Shown one piece after another: positions 1 to 7,794 of a DNA stretch of 9,937 nucleotides. The notes below the pieces were generated by a model. That model searched no databases. It saw only the letters and a program-made list of their open reading frames with translations, and was not told the origin of the DNA. Position numbers and translations under genes: made by a program. The DNA is from CAYNWK01 sp964400875 (GTDB taxonomy: Bacteria > Chloroflexota > Anaerolineae > Anaerolineales > UBA4823), in contig CAYNWK010000159.1 of NCBI GenBank assembly GCA_964400875.1, forward strand, positions 1 through 9,937, in the 5' to 3' direction. Position 1 is the stretch's first letter. Each line of letters opens with the position of its first letter.

Positions 1-1438
1 AGATCAAGCTGGGCCGGTTGACCAACGCGCGTGCGATCGCGGAGCGCTGCTGCTCGCCCCCGGAGAGCTCATACGTCCGGTGGCGGGCGCGTTTTGCCAG
101 GCCGACCCAAGAGAGCATTTCATTGACACGATCATTTCGTTCCTTGCGGGAGGTTCTGACGAGGCGGAGCGGCACTACGATGTTTTCTTCCACGGTCAAA
201 TATGCAAGCAACCCGAAGGTCTGGAAGACGTAACCGATTTGCTCGCGCCGCAGAGCGATCTTTTCGGCGGATTCCAAGTCGGTAATCGATCGGCCCTTGA
301 AACAGACTTCACCCCTGGTAGGTTCGTCTAAACCGGCGATCAGGTTGAGTAGGGTGGTTTTCCCTGACCCAGATCGACCGCGTATCAGCACAAATTGGCC
401 TGCCGGGATCTCGAGGTTGACATTTTGAAGAGCAACGATCTCTTCGACACCTAATTTGAACGTCCGCCAGAGCCCTGTCACGCGAATGCTGGCGCCCGCT
501 TTATTAAAATCACCCGGTTCTAGGTTGAAGCTTTCGATGGGCGAAGTTCCCCGTTGGATGTATTCCTTAACCTTATGCTGGGGCCAGACTTTGAGGTGAT
601 CTGATTCCAGGTGTACCTTCACCCGATCGCGCATGGCTAATTTTTCAACGTAAGGTTTGGGCAATTGCAAGCGCCCGGCCTGATCGAGAATGACCCATTC
701 CTCTTCGTGCAGATCGCCACTCTCGTGGTCCCGGCGGCGGCGAATCTCGGTCGAAGTGCGTCCATCGCGGATCGCAACCACTCGATCGACCAAACCGGCG
801 ACCAGCGGGTCGTGAGTGACTAGTATCACGGTTGTGTCGAACGCTTGATTGAGGCGCCGAAGGGCATTATAGACCTGCTCGGCGGATTGGGAGTCGATCT
901 GCCCGGTCAGCTCGTCGCCGAGCAGTAAAGATGGGTTGTTAGCCAGCGCCACGGCGAGCGCCACACGCTGCTGCTGCCCGCCGGAAAGCCGCTCGGGTTT
1001 AAAGTCGGCGCGGTCAGCGAGTTCAACAATCTCCAACAGATCCATTGCACGGCGACGGCGGACGCCAGCAGGCGCGCCAGTGATGAGCTGAGGCAGCTCC
1101 ACGTTTTCCAGCGCGGTCAGGTAGGGGAGCAGATTTCGGCCGGGCTGCTGCCAGACAAACCCGACGATCTTCTGCTTGAAGCGGACTCGATCCCGGTTTT
1201 TCATCTGCAGCAGGTCCCAGCCATCGACGCGGACGAGACCGGCGCTCGGTGTGTCCAGCGCGCCGATCACGTTGAGCAAGGTAGACTTGCCCGCTCCTGA
1301 AGGTCCAACCAGGGCCATCATCTCGCCTTTCTCGACTTCCAGATCGAGACCTTGCAAGGCTACGACTTCTAGGTCGGCAACTTTGTAGATTTTGACCAGA
1401 TTCTCCGTGTAGACGAAGCGCTCGGTTGGTGCGTCCAT
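1..1438 (-). CDS. Tandem ABC transporter ATPase: two fused nucleotide-binding domains with an AbrB-like linker (3' end beyond the window)
   Basis: This is the energy-coupling ATPase for the two permeases upstream, expected at the cytoplasmic face of the membrane. One frame stays open from ATG 1438 to base 1, giving 479 codons with no stop. Domain 1 (about residues 8-228) has Walker A GPSGAGKST (45-53), Q-loop Q97, signature LSGGQQQR (151-158), Walker B ending GDE (E176) and switch H209. Residues 247-286 resemble an AbrB/SpoVT hairpin. Domain 2 (from about 318) has Walker A GRSGSGKTT (354-362), Q-loop Q406 and signature LSGGEQQR (458-465); its Walker B and switch His lie outside the window. 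Both domains look like the LolD/MacB/FtsE class. The start follows the permease B stop by two bases, with GGAG ten bases upstream, so translation is probably coupled. The double-domain reading is secure because codon phase was checked at the start, at both Walker A motifs and at the edge. The substrate is unknown. Confidence 0.93.
   Translation of the reverse strand, partial: MDAPTERFVYTENLVKIYKVADLEVVALQGLDLEVEKGEMMALVGPSGAGKSTLLNVIGALDTPSAGLVRVDGWDLLQMKNRDRVRFKQKIVGFVWQQPGRNLLPYLTALENVELPQLITGAPAGVRRRRAMDLLEIVELADRADFKPERLSGGQQQRVALAVALANNPSLLLGDELTGQIDSQSAEQVYNALRRLNQAFDTTVILVTHDPLVAGLVDRVVAIRDGRTSTEIRRRRDHESGDLHEEEWVILDQAGRLQLPKPYVEKLAMRDRVKVHLESDHLKVWPQHKVKEYIQRGTSPIESFNLEPGDFNKAGASIRVTGLWRTFKLGVEEIVALQNVNLEIPAGQFVLIRGRSGSGKTTLLNLIAGLDEPTRGEVCFKGRSITDLESAEKIALRREQIGYVFQTFGLLAYLTVEENIVVPLRLVRTSRKERNDRVNEMLSWVGLAKRARHRTYELSGGEQQRSAIARALVNRPSLI
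581..700 (-). other. AbrB/SpoVT/MazE-like swapped-hairpin domain between the two ATPase domains
   Basis: Residues 247-286 of the ATPase contain DQAGRLQLPKPYVEKLAM followed by alternating hydrophobic residues ending near VWP. Spacing follows the AbrB pattern D-x-x-G-R-x-x-x-P-x6-L-x-[IM], here D252, G255, R256, P260, L267 and M269, and then a charged turn and a beta strand. In AbrB, SpoVT and MazE this fold is an obligate dimer that binds DNA or a partner. Here a role in pairing ATPase chains or in regulation is more likely than DNA binding, but that is inference. It is assigned by motif spacing only. Confidence 0.7.
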
Positions 1439-1440
1439 AT

Positions 1441-4143
1441 CTATTCGTCTCCAATGCGTAAGGCGCGCGTTAAACCCAGGCGAATTAAGCTAAAGGACAG
1501 AACCAAGATCGCCAGGAGGTAAAAACTCACCAATAGAGCATATCTTTGAGACATGGTGGGCCAGTCGATCCAGAGCTGATGGACTACTGCGCCGGGTAAA
1601 TTGCTGGTCAGAGCCTGGTTGAGAAAAGGGCGCATAACGGACGCCAGCCCATAGCCAAGTGCTGCCCCAGTACCCAGGCCGAGCAAGATCACCATGATCC
1701 CCTCGCCGAGCAGCAAGCGAAGAACCTGGCGAGCTGAGACACCGCTGGCGCGCAGAATGCTGAATTCATACGCTCGCTCCTGGGCGGCGAACAAGTTTAC
1801 CAGGATAAAGGCTGCAACACTCAAGATTCCTAAAATCAAGGCGTTAAGGCTGAAAGAGCGGACTGCGCCCATGGTAAGGGCGTTCCGGCGATAAATTCCC
1901 TCGATACTTTTCGCATCCGCCAGGATATGGTTGGAGATAGCGGGATTTGCCAATATGGCCGCGTCTTTACCGGGCGAAATCGACACCCAGTATTCCCAGT
2001 TGCGGGTCGACCGGGATAGGGCCTGCTCGGTGACGGCCTGGACCAGATTCGAATCCGTAACGAGGAAGAAGCTGTTCATCGTGGGAAAATCCTGGATAAT
2101 GCCGCGCACCTCGAATAGAAGAGGTATACCGAAAGCCTTGAGCTCCAATCGATCGCCAATTGTGGTATCTCCCGGCAGTGCGTTGAAAGAGAAAATCCCC
2201 GGGATGATTGGTCGGCCGGTTTCATCGGCGGCAGTCTGATCGTAACTTTGCAGTACGCTCATCAGCAAAGGCATGCTGAGGTTAGTCATTCCAGCGGGAT
2301 AGTCGCTGACTTGCGCAAAGGTGCCTGCATCGACCGCTAACAAATTGAGTGTGCGGCCGTCTGGGCGCGAGAGAATTCCGCGGTAAACCGTGGAAACCTG
2401 TTCGACTCCCTCAATTTCCGCCAAGGCCTGTTGAGGGAGGGCTTCAAGGGGTATGCGTAGATCTGCGCCTGCGAGGTAGCGAGCCTGTTTCTCCTGAGTG
2501 CTGGCGAGCGAATCACGGTAGCTTTGGGCGAAGAAGGTTAATGCCGCTGCCAGACTGATCAGAAGCAGGATCCGGCTGGGGCGGACCGGATCCCGGGCGA
2601 GGCGTTTCAATCCCAAGGGAAACACAAGGCCGCGATCTCGTTCGACCAGCCAGGCGATCGCTCGAAGGAGATAGGGAGTTCCGCGCAGGACGATCAGCGC
2701 GAAAGCGACCAGCAAAATGGAAGGTCCAAGCAAAAGGAGCGGATCCGTGAGGTCCGTTTCACCGAAACGCCTTAGTACGAATGAACCGGCACGATTCAAT
2801 TGCCAGACAATCAAGCCGCCTAGCACGATCAGGAAGATGTCCAGGTAAGCGTTCTGCCAGCCGAGCTTCTGTACCGGCCGGGCCAAACGGCCCTGCCATT
2901 CCAGGATCGTTTTGCGGGCCGCAGGAAAGACCGGAACGACAACGGCCAACCAGCCAAACAACGCCCCCGCGAAGGAGAGATACCAGGATTCGCGCGTAAG
3001 TGCACCAGGGGTCAGTTCACCGGTGAGCCACGACCACAGCATCAGGGCTCCATAGGCCAAGAGCGGCCCTGAAAGCAAACCAGAAAGCAAGGCGAGCGGC
3101 AGTCTTTCGAGCGCGATAGCCAGCGTGATCTGCAAGCTGCCAGCACCGCGACCCGCTAGGACGGCGATCTCACCCCGGGAGCGGTCCAATAGCAGGGCGG
3201 CGATCAGAGAGAGCGTGTAGAGTACGAAGAAAAAAGCCTGAGCGCTGAGCAAAAGCATGACCAACCTGAGAGTGGAAAGGTTCGAACGGTATTCCAACAG
3301 CAGTCCTGGCAGGCCCGATTCCAGGACTCCATGATAGACTTCCACACGGGATTTGAAGTTTAGCAACCCCTTTTCTATTTCGGGAGCGTTGTCGGGCGTC
3401 AATCTGTCTTGATCCAATATCAAGCGCCAGTAAGCTTCATTCCTGCCGAAGGCGTTCATCGCATTGGCATTCACGATAACAGACAATAACCGGGTATCCT
3501 CATTTGTGCCGGGTAGGATGACCAAATTGAATGGGCTGTCATCTTTGAACCACAGATCGGAATCTGGATCGAGCCGTTCGAAGACACCTACAACACGGAT
3601 CGTTTGATCATCGCCGGTAGTGAGGAGGTCGCCAACCATTAAGCCAGTTTGCTCGGATGTCCCTCTAGCAATGGCGCATTCAATCGGCGGAGGGTTGAAG
3701 AGCGTTTCATTGCCTTGTGGAACTTCGTATTGCGGCCAATTACCGTCGATCAGGCGGGCTGTATGATTCAAGCCGCTGAAAGCCCAAAAATTTATTTGGT
3801 TTAGCGTCACCCTTTTCCCACCGTCAACCGCCTCGATCTGCGGTGTATCAGGTAGATAGGCAACCTGCACGCGTTGCCTTTCAAGGACTAGGCCACCAAG
3901 GTTGTCGTCGATAAAACCTCCTAGGGCAGCCGTCAACTGATTGTTGACCGAGGTGATCTTGATATTTCGTTCGGCGGGTGGAGCGGCTTCTAACGCCTGA
4001 TTCAAACCACTCGCGGCGGTGGCTGCAGCAAAAGAAGGCAAGCCGGCAAGCAAAGCCGAGGCTAAGGATAAACCGAAAAGCAACGCCAGGTTCAGACGCC
4101 AGTGGCGTGTCAACCGCTGCAAGGCGAACTTGAGCAGGTACAT
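1441..4143 (-). CDS. FtsX/MacB-type ABC transporter permease B (900 aa)
   Basis: Membrane subunit of the transporter powered by the ATPase that starts two bases downstream. The architecture is a duplicated FtsX permease: a membrane segment at about 18-40, a large extracytoplasmic domain (about 41-290), three membrane segments (about 292-319, 340-372, 386-406), a central block (about 432-449, 468-486, 523-540), a second extracytoplasmic domain (about 541-760), and a C-terminal FtsX unit (about 763-787, 806-835, 866-890). The FtsX-type cytoplasmic loop reads ERAYEFSILRASGVS (789-803); the first copy has RSRGEIAVLAGRGAG (321-335). The start is ATG 4143, not the further upstream codon at 4266: the upstream extension overlaps permease A and has no membrane character, whereas ATG 4143 overlaps the permease A stop by one base (TAATG). 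The Shine-Dalgarno is weak, fitting coupled translation. It shares motifs with permease A (GxWP near 134-136, a V-x-G-V-x-x-x-L-D-P stretch near 184-193, and a C-terminal LRIGDE). The substrate cannot be inferred. Confidence 0.92.
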   Translation of the reverse strand: MYLLKFALQRLTRHWRLNLALLFGLSLASALLAGLPSFAAATAASGLNQALEAAPPAERNIKITSVNNQLTAALGGFIDDNLGGLVLERQRVQVAYLPDTPQIEAVDGGKRVTLNQINFWAFSGLNHTARLIDGNWPQYEVPQGNETLFNPPPIECAIARGTSEQTGLMVGDLLTTGDDQTIRVVGVFERLDPDSDLWFKDDSPFNLVILPGTNEDTRLLSVIVNANAMNAFGRNEAYWRLILDQDRLTPDNAPEIEKGLLNFKSRVEVYHGVLESGLPGLLLEYRSNLSTLRLVMLLLSAQAFFFVLYTLSLIAALLLDRSRGEIAVLAGRGAGSLQITLAIALERLPLALLSGLLSGPLLAYGALMLWSWLTGELTPGALTRESWYLSFAGALFGWLAVVVPVFPAARKTILEWQGRLARPVQKLGWQNAYLDIFLIVLGGLIVWQLNRAGSFVLRRFGETDLTDPLLLLGPSILLVAFALIVLRGTPYLLRAIAWLVERDRGLVFPLGLKRLARDPVRPSRILLLISLAAALTFFAQSYRDSLASTQEKQARYLAGADLRIPLEALPQQALAEIEGVEQVSTVYRGILSRPDGRTLNLLAVDAGTFAQVSDYPAGMTNLSMPLLMSVLQSYDQTAADETGRPIIPGIFSFNALPGDTTIGDRLELKAFGIPLLFEVRGIIQDFPTMNSFFLVTDSNLVQAVTEQALSRSTRNWEYWVSISPGKDAAILANPAISNHILADAKSIEGIYRRNALTMGAVRSFSLNALILGILSVAAFILVNLFAAQERAYEFSILRASGVSARQVLRLLLGEGIMVILLGLGTGAALGYGLASVMRPFLNQALTSNLPGAVVHQLWIDWPTMSQRYALLVSFYLLAILVLSFSLIRLGLTRALRIGDE

Positions 4144-7100
4144 TATTCTTGACCCACGCGCAGTACCTGGTGCAAATGCGAACGCCACAGGAGGATAGTC
4201 GCCAGGGCGAGAATCAGTAGAAAAATTCCAACGAGAAGCAGATACAGTTCGCCGACTGCGAGCCAATCCTCAAGGGGAATGAAGGGAGGCACTGGAGGAC
4301 GGTCGCCAAGCGAGATGGGCAGGCGCGGTAAAACCAGGCGGTTTAGCAAAACGCCGAGGCCGGTCCCTAATGTTAGGCCAGTCAGGATTAAAATGATTTG
4401 TTCCAATACCAGAGAAGAATATAACTGAAGGGGTGACAGCCCCACAGAGCGCAGCACACCGTAGGCGGACTCGCGCTGCCGGGCGCTCATGTAGAAATGA
4501 GTTGAAAAGCCGATCAGGCTGAGCAAGGCTGTGACGGCATACCCGATAAAGGTAACGCTGCGCAATCCGAGGGAGAGCGGGTCCGCTTTGAAAGTTTTGC
4601 GTACTTCCTCAAAATCCCAAGCCTGAACAGCATCCGGGAAAGCTGTCAGGAGCGCGCTGGTATCTTGCTGCGCGCTGGTCGTAGCCCAAACTTCATTGTA
4701 GTTAACTGGCCAGTAGGTAGCCTGATTCAGCTTGGCAATCAGTGGATCGAGGGCGGTGATCATAAAGCTGCGTTCGCCTTCGTCAAACAAAGTGGGGAAA
4801 TAATGTACCGAATCCCGTACGACGAATTTGATCTGGGTACCTTCGATCTGACCCAGGAACTCATCACCGATTTGAAGGGCTGCACTGGTCAGAAAATTGT
4901 CGCTAACCAGAGCGGGTAACGCCTTCTGGGAAGCTATATTTGCCAGGCTGACTGAAACGAGGCCCACACCAAAGGCCGGTATTTGTACCGTTAGACTGCC
5001 TTCACCCGAACGGGAAACCGATAACCGCGAGACAGTCACCGAGACTTGCGGATCGTCCGACTGCCACAAAATGGATGGATCTTCAAAGTCAAGCGCGATA
5101 GTTTTAGCTTGACCCTCGTTTTCATACAAGAAAAGATCGTCCAGGGCGAATTTGAGGGTCTGGCTGCCGGAGAATTCGGCTGGAAGGGTATGGACGCGCA
5201 GCCAAAGGGAATGAATCTTCAACGGGTACATCTTCGCATCCAAGGGCGGCAGCGCGGCTTCAAACTTCCGCCAGGCCACCGAAGACAGATGGGCCCCGCC
5301 GGTGGGGAGATTGTGGAGTAAAGGTAAAAAGAGCCGATCGCTGGCTCCCTGGAGGTTCAAGTCCTGCGCTGTTTGGGCGACAGATTCCATGTCGTAGGTG
5401 AGTACTTCGCCTAACGCGGTCACCAGCTTGACTTTCATCGTCAGATAGTCGATGGGGTTCAAGGAATAGGATTCTGGGTCGGCGATCGCTGCCCAGATTC
5501 CGATCTTCTTGGGTTTGCCCGGGAGCGCGTAAGCGGCAACACCGAAGACTTCCGGGTCGGTTACCAGGTTGCCAATCGTTACCGGTAAAGGTTGGGAGAT
5601 AAAATCTTCACGGAACTCTGTGACCGCTGAGAATGAGAAAGGTTCAACGGCAATCACGTCGAATGATGGAAAATTGCGGTACGTGCGTACGTTGACGCGA
5701 CCTTCTCCACGCCAGACCGCGGTGGCCGTATCAACGCCGGAAACCGAATCTACTTCAAGCAGGGGGGTGAACCGTTCGAAGACCATGCGCAGCTCTCCAC
5801 CGGTATTGTAGCGGGCACGCTCCGATTCACTCAGATCCAGAGTGGCATTCAAACCGGTCGATAGTATCCCCAAGGACATCGCCAGAGTCAGCAGCAGGAC
5901 GAGACGGGCCAAGTGGGTCGGGTTGCGTGAAACCTGCCACATCGCCAGTGCCGCAGGCAGGCTTTTGCCCCTGGCAGTGAGCTTAGATATCAAGGTCAGG
6001 AAAATGGGGAACAGGCGGAGCAAGATCGTTGCGGAGCCGATCAGGAGCGCCAGAGGAGATAACAGCAACAACCAATCCACCCGAACCTGGCCTCCCTCGG
6101 AAGCAAACAAGCCTCCGTAAACGTTCAAGCGCCAAAGTAAAACCAAGCCAGCCAGGGATAGGAATACATCCAAGTAGTAGCGCTGCCACCAGGGCCGGTC
6201 GGTGTTTCTGCTCACCGAACGCTGGTAGGAAACGATGCTGCGCCTGATCATCGGTCCAACCGGTAGCAGCAGCCCCAGGAAGCTGGCAAGCGCACCGATC
6301 CCGGCAGCGATCCAGGCCGCCCGGGGAATATGCAAGACGAATGCAGAACGGCTGACATCCGCCAAAGGGCCGATTTTACCTAGAAGCCAAACTAGCAGAG
6401 CGGCGAGCCCGGGACCGCTAAGCAATGCGGTTAACCCAATCAACCCGGCTTCTAGAGCCTGGATAGAAAGGATACGCCTGCCTGAAGCGCCTCTGCCTCC
6501 CAAGGTTACATATTCCCTCTCCACCTGACCCGTGGACAGAGCCGCAACCATCGAAACGTAAAAGAGCGCCAGGAAGAGCACTTCGACAATGAGCAGATAC
6601 AGGGGAGCGCTGACGACCTCGGCTTGCCCAGAGAAACGTTCTAACAGATCGAGCAAGTTAGTATCCAGGGAGAACTGATCAATCTGTCTGTTCAGGCCTC
6701 CTTGAAGCTGATCCAGGCTGGAACCGAGCTCCGGCGCTTCCACAAGGTGGATAGTATTCGGATCGAGGAGTCCGTACCAGACGAGCTGTGAGCGTGATCC
6801 AGGGAAGATCTGCCGGACGACATCCTGAAACGCATCCCTTGGGATCAGGGCGCCAAACTTAGCAGAATAACGCTGGTCGCTCTGAGCTCTGAGCGGGTTG
6901 AATTCGCCAAACCAGTAGTCGTCGCGAGGGTTTAGCGGACGAACGATGCCGGCGACTTCGATCCAAAACGTGGGTTGTGCGTCGGCGGTTTTAAGGCTGA
7001 CCGGCAACCGCTCACCGATTCCCAGGTTAAAAGCTTCGGCAAGCGGTTCGCCGATGACAGCGCGCACCGTATTGTCGAAAAAAACCGGCCCTTGTGGCCA

Positions 7101-7511
7101 GCCGCCTGCGATAAAGGTAATATGATCCTGAATGTCCTGGTAAAAACGGAGGTTGATGCGTTGATCGCTGATTGGCTCGCCGGCGAACCAGGGAAAGCCC
7201 CAATTCGATTCTGCGCTTGAAATAATCCGGTCTAGGTGAGGGCCAAAGCTGGTTGAAAAATTCTCCCGGATCGCCTGATCCAGAGCCTGGTAGGCGCCGA
7301 AATCCAAGGAATCATAAGTATTCAAGCGTACGTTCCGGCTGAGTACGTCAGAATTGCGCAGTTTTTGGGTTAACGCGAAATCCAGGACCGAATCCACCAG
7401 GATTGGCCCACTCGCCAGGAGCGCCGTCGAGATGATTGCGCCTACAATGATAGGCAGCAGGAGCTGCCAATGTCTGGCAGCCCGCCGGATGATAAATGGG
7501 AGAAAATTCAT
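4143..7511 (-). CDS. FtsX/MacB-type ABC transporter permease A with enlarged extracytoplasmic domain (1122 aa)
   Basis: First gene of the transporter operon and paralogue of permease B. Membrane segments lie at about 16-40, 303-325, 350-378, 396-418, 446-462, 479-502, 532-553, 983-1007, 1034-1060 and 1087-1110. The first extracytoplasmic domain spans about 41-300. The second, about 555-980, is roughly 200 residues longer than in permease B. The FtsX cytoplasmic loop is RQRESAYGVLRSVGLS (1011-1026); the first copy has EREYVTLGGRGASG (331-344). Shared family motifs are GGWPQ (136-140), IEVAGIVRPLNP (184-195) and a C-terminal LRVGQE. The start is uncertain. ATG 7511 is the first in-frame ATG and gives the usual short N-terminus before the first membrane segment, but has no clear Shine-Dalgarno. 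A TTG at 7565 would add 18 residues without membrane or signal character. The stop overlaps the permease B start. Confidence 0.91.
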   Translation of the reverse strand: MNFLPFIIRRAARHWQLLLPIIVGAIISTALLASGPILVDSVLDFALTQKLRNSDVLSRNVRLNTYDSLDFGAYQALDQAIRENFSTSFGPHLDRIISSAESNWGFPWFAGEPISDQRINLRFYQDIQDHITFIAGGWPQGPVFFDNTVRAVIGEPLAEAFNLGIGERLPVSLKTADAQPTFWIEVAGIVRPLNPRDDYWFGEFNPLRAQSDQRYSAKFGALIPRDAFQDVVRQIFPGSRSQLVWYGLLDPNTIHLVEAPELGSSLDQLQGGLNRQIDQFSLDTNLLDLLERFSGQAEVVSAPLYLLIVEVLFLALFYVSMVAALSTGQVEREYVTLGGRGASGRRILSIQALEAGLIGLTALLSGPGLAALLVWLLGKIGPLADVSRSAFVLHIPRAAWIAAGIGALASFLGLLLPVGPMIRRSIVSYQRSVSRNTDRPWWQRYYLDVFLSLAGLVLLWRLNVYGGLFASEGGQVRVDWLLLLSPLALLIGSATILLRLFPIFLTLISKLTARGKSLPAALAMWQVSRNPTHLARLVLLLTLAMSLGILSTGLNATLDLSESERARYNTGGELRMVFERFTPLLEVDSVSGVDTATAVWRGEGRVNVRTYRNFPSFDVIAVEPFSFSAVTEFREDFISQPLPVTIGNLVTDPEVFGVAAYALPGKPKKIGIWAAIADPESYSLNPIDYLTMKVKLVTALGEVLTYDMESVAQTAQDLNLQGASDRLFLPLLHNLPTGGAHLSSVAWRKFEAALPPLDAKMYPLKIHSLWLRVHTLPAEFSGSQTLKFALDDLFLYENEGQAKTIALDFEDPSILWQSDDPQVSVTVSRLSVSRSGEGSLTVQIPAFGVGLVSVSLANIASQKALPALVSDNFLTSAALQIGDEFLGQIEGTQIKFVVRDSVHYFPTLFDEGERSFMITALDPLIAKLNQATYWPVNYNEVWATTSAQQDTSALLTAFPDAVQAWDFEEVRKTFKADPLSLGLRSVTFIGYAVTALLSLIGFSTHFYMSARQRESAYGVLRSVGLSPLQLYSSLVLEQIILILTGLTLGTGLGVLLNRLVLPRLPISLGDRPPVPPFIPLEDWLAVGELYLLLVGIFLLILALATILLWRSHLHQVLRVGQE
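4932..5534 (-). other. Permease A specific insert in the second extracytoplasmic domain, possibly a beta-sandwich
   Basis: Residues about 660-860 of permease A have no counterpart in permease B, whose second extracytoplasmic domain is about 220 residues against about 425 here. The core, around 764-845, is rich in alternating hydrophobic residues typical of beta strands. It carries LKFALDDLFLYENEG (786-800) followed by ALDFED (806-811), a pattern reminiscent of jelly-roll or carbohydrate-binding-like modules where an LDD-[LI] strand is common. The fold is proposed from sequence texture only. It would sit outside the membrane, where it could contact substrate, cell wall or a partner protein. 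Confidence 0.45.
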
Positions 7512-7595
7512 CGCCAGTGATGTGGTGATTGAGCGTACGCTCAACGAAGAGCATTTTACGACCAACCACCGTCCGCTCGCCGTTTATCGGATCAG

Positions 7596-7601
7596 ATTAT
7601 G
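7596..7601 (-). promoter_or_regulatory. Candidate -10 element for the ABC transporter operon
   Basis: Read on the minus strand this is CATAAT, five of six matches to the sigma-70 consensus, in an AT-rich stretch (7594-7638). A -35 at 17 bases upstream would be TTAAAC, only three of six. Transcription would begin near 7589, leaving a leader of about 78 bases before ATG 7511. It is a weak prediction, supported mainly by its position upstream of the first gene of the operon. Confidence 0.3.
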
Positions 7602-7638
7602 ATAAGTTTAACAAAATAGTTTAAAGATATTATGAAGA

Positions 7639-7701
7639 AAGGGCTAACACCCTTAAAGGATGAAAGGGTGTGTTTGAGCGGCTCTCCCGTCCAAACACAC
7701 C
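7639..7701. repeat. Overlapping inverted repeats able to form alternative hairpins in the divergent intergenic region
   Basis: Four segments can pair in sequence. AAGGG (7639-7643) pairs with CCCTT (7650-7654) across a 6-base loop. ACACCCTT (7647-7654) pairs with AAGGGTGT (7664-7671) across 9 bases. GGTGTGTTTG (7667-7676) pairs perfectly with CAAACACACC (7692-7701) across 15 bases. The segments are shared, so the folds exclude one another. No U-rich run follows the strongest hairpin in either direction. Lying between two divergent genes, it could be an operator (half-site centres 25 bases apart) or a structured transcript. Confidence 0.6.
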
Positions 7702-7751
7702 TACTATCCCGTGGAGCTGATAAATTCCTGGATGAATTGTTCATGTTACAG

Positions 7752-7757
7752 TATAAG
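7752..7757 (+). promoter_or_regulatory. Candidate -10 element for the dienelactone hydrolase gene
   Basis: TATAAG matches the sigma-70 -10 consensus at five of six positions and lies 37 bases before the ATG at 7795. The -35 at 17 bases spacing, TGGATG, is poor. A start of transcription near 7764 would give a leader of about 31 bases containing the strong Shine-Dalgarno. The call depends on position more than on consensus. Confidence 0.3.
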
Positions 7758-7783
7758 CGTTCCCAGCAAGCGCCGACAAAAGC

Positions 7784-7790
7784 AGGAGGA
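7784..7790 (+). promoter_or_regulatory. Strong Shine-Dalgarno AGGAGGA fixing the hydrolase start
   Basis: AGGAGGA sits four bases before ATG 7795. It rules out the in-frame upstream ATG at 7711, whose 28-residue extension (Cys/Ser-rich, no homology pattern) would read through the leader and this site. Confidence 0.85.
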
Positions 7791-7794
7791 AAGC

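Noticed and set aside
1023..1454. A 143-codon minus-strand open frame rich in Arg
   Set aside because: It is a shifted-frame shadow of the ATPase; the true frame shows all ABC motifs.
4144..4266. Upstream start at 4266 for permease B
   Set aside because: The 41 added residues overlap the C-terminal coding part of permease A in another frame and have no membrane or signal features. ATG 4143 in the TAATG junction is the better start.
7512..7565. TTG start at 7565 for permease A
   Set aside because: It adds 18 residues of no recognisable character with no clear Shine-Dalgarno. Not fully excluded, since ATG 7511 also lacks a good ribosome site.
7667..7701. Rho-independent terminator
   Set aside because: The perfect stem is followed by no U tract in either direction, and it lies between the 5' ends of divergent genes, where a terminator is not expected.
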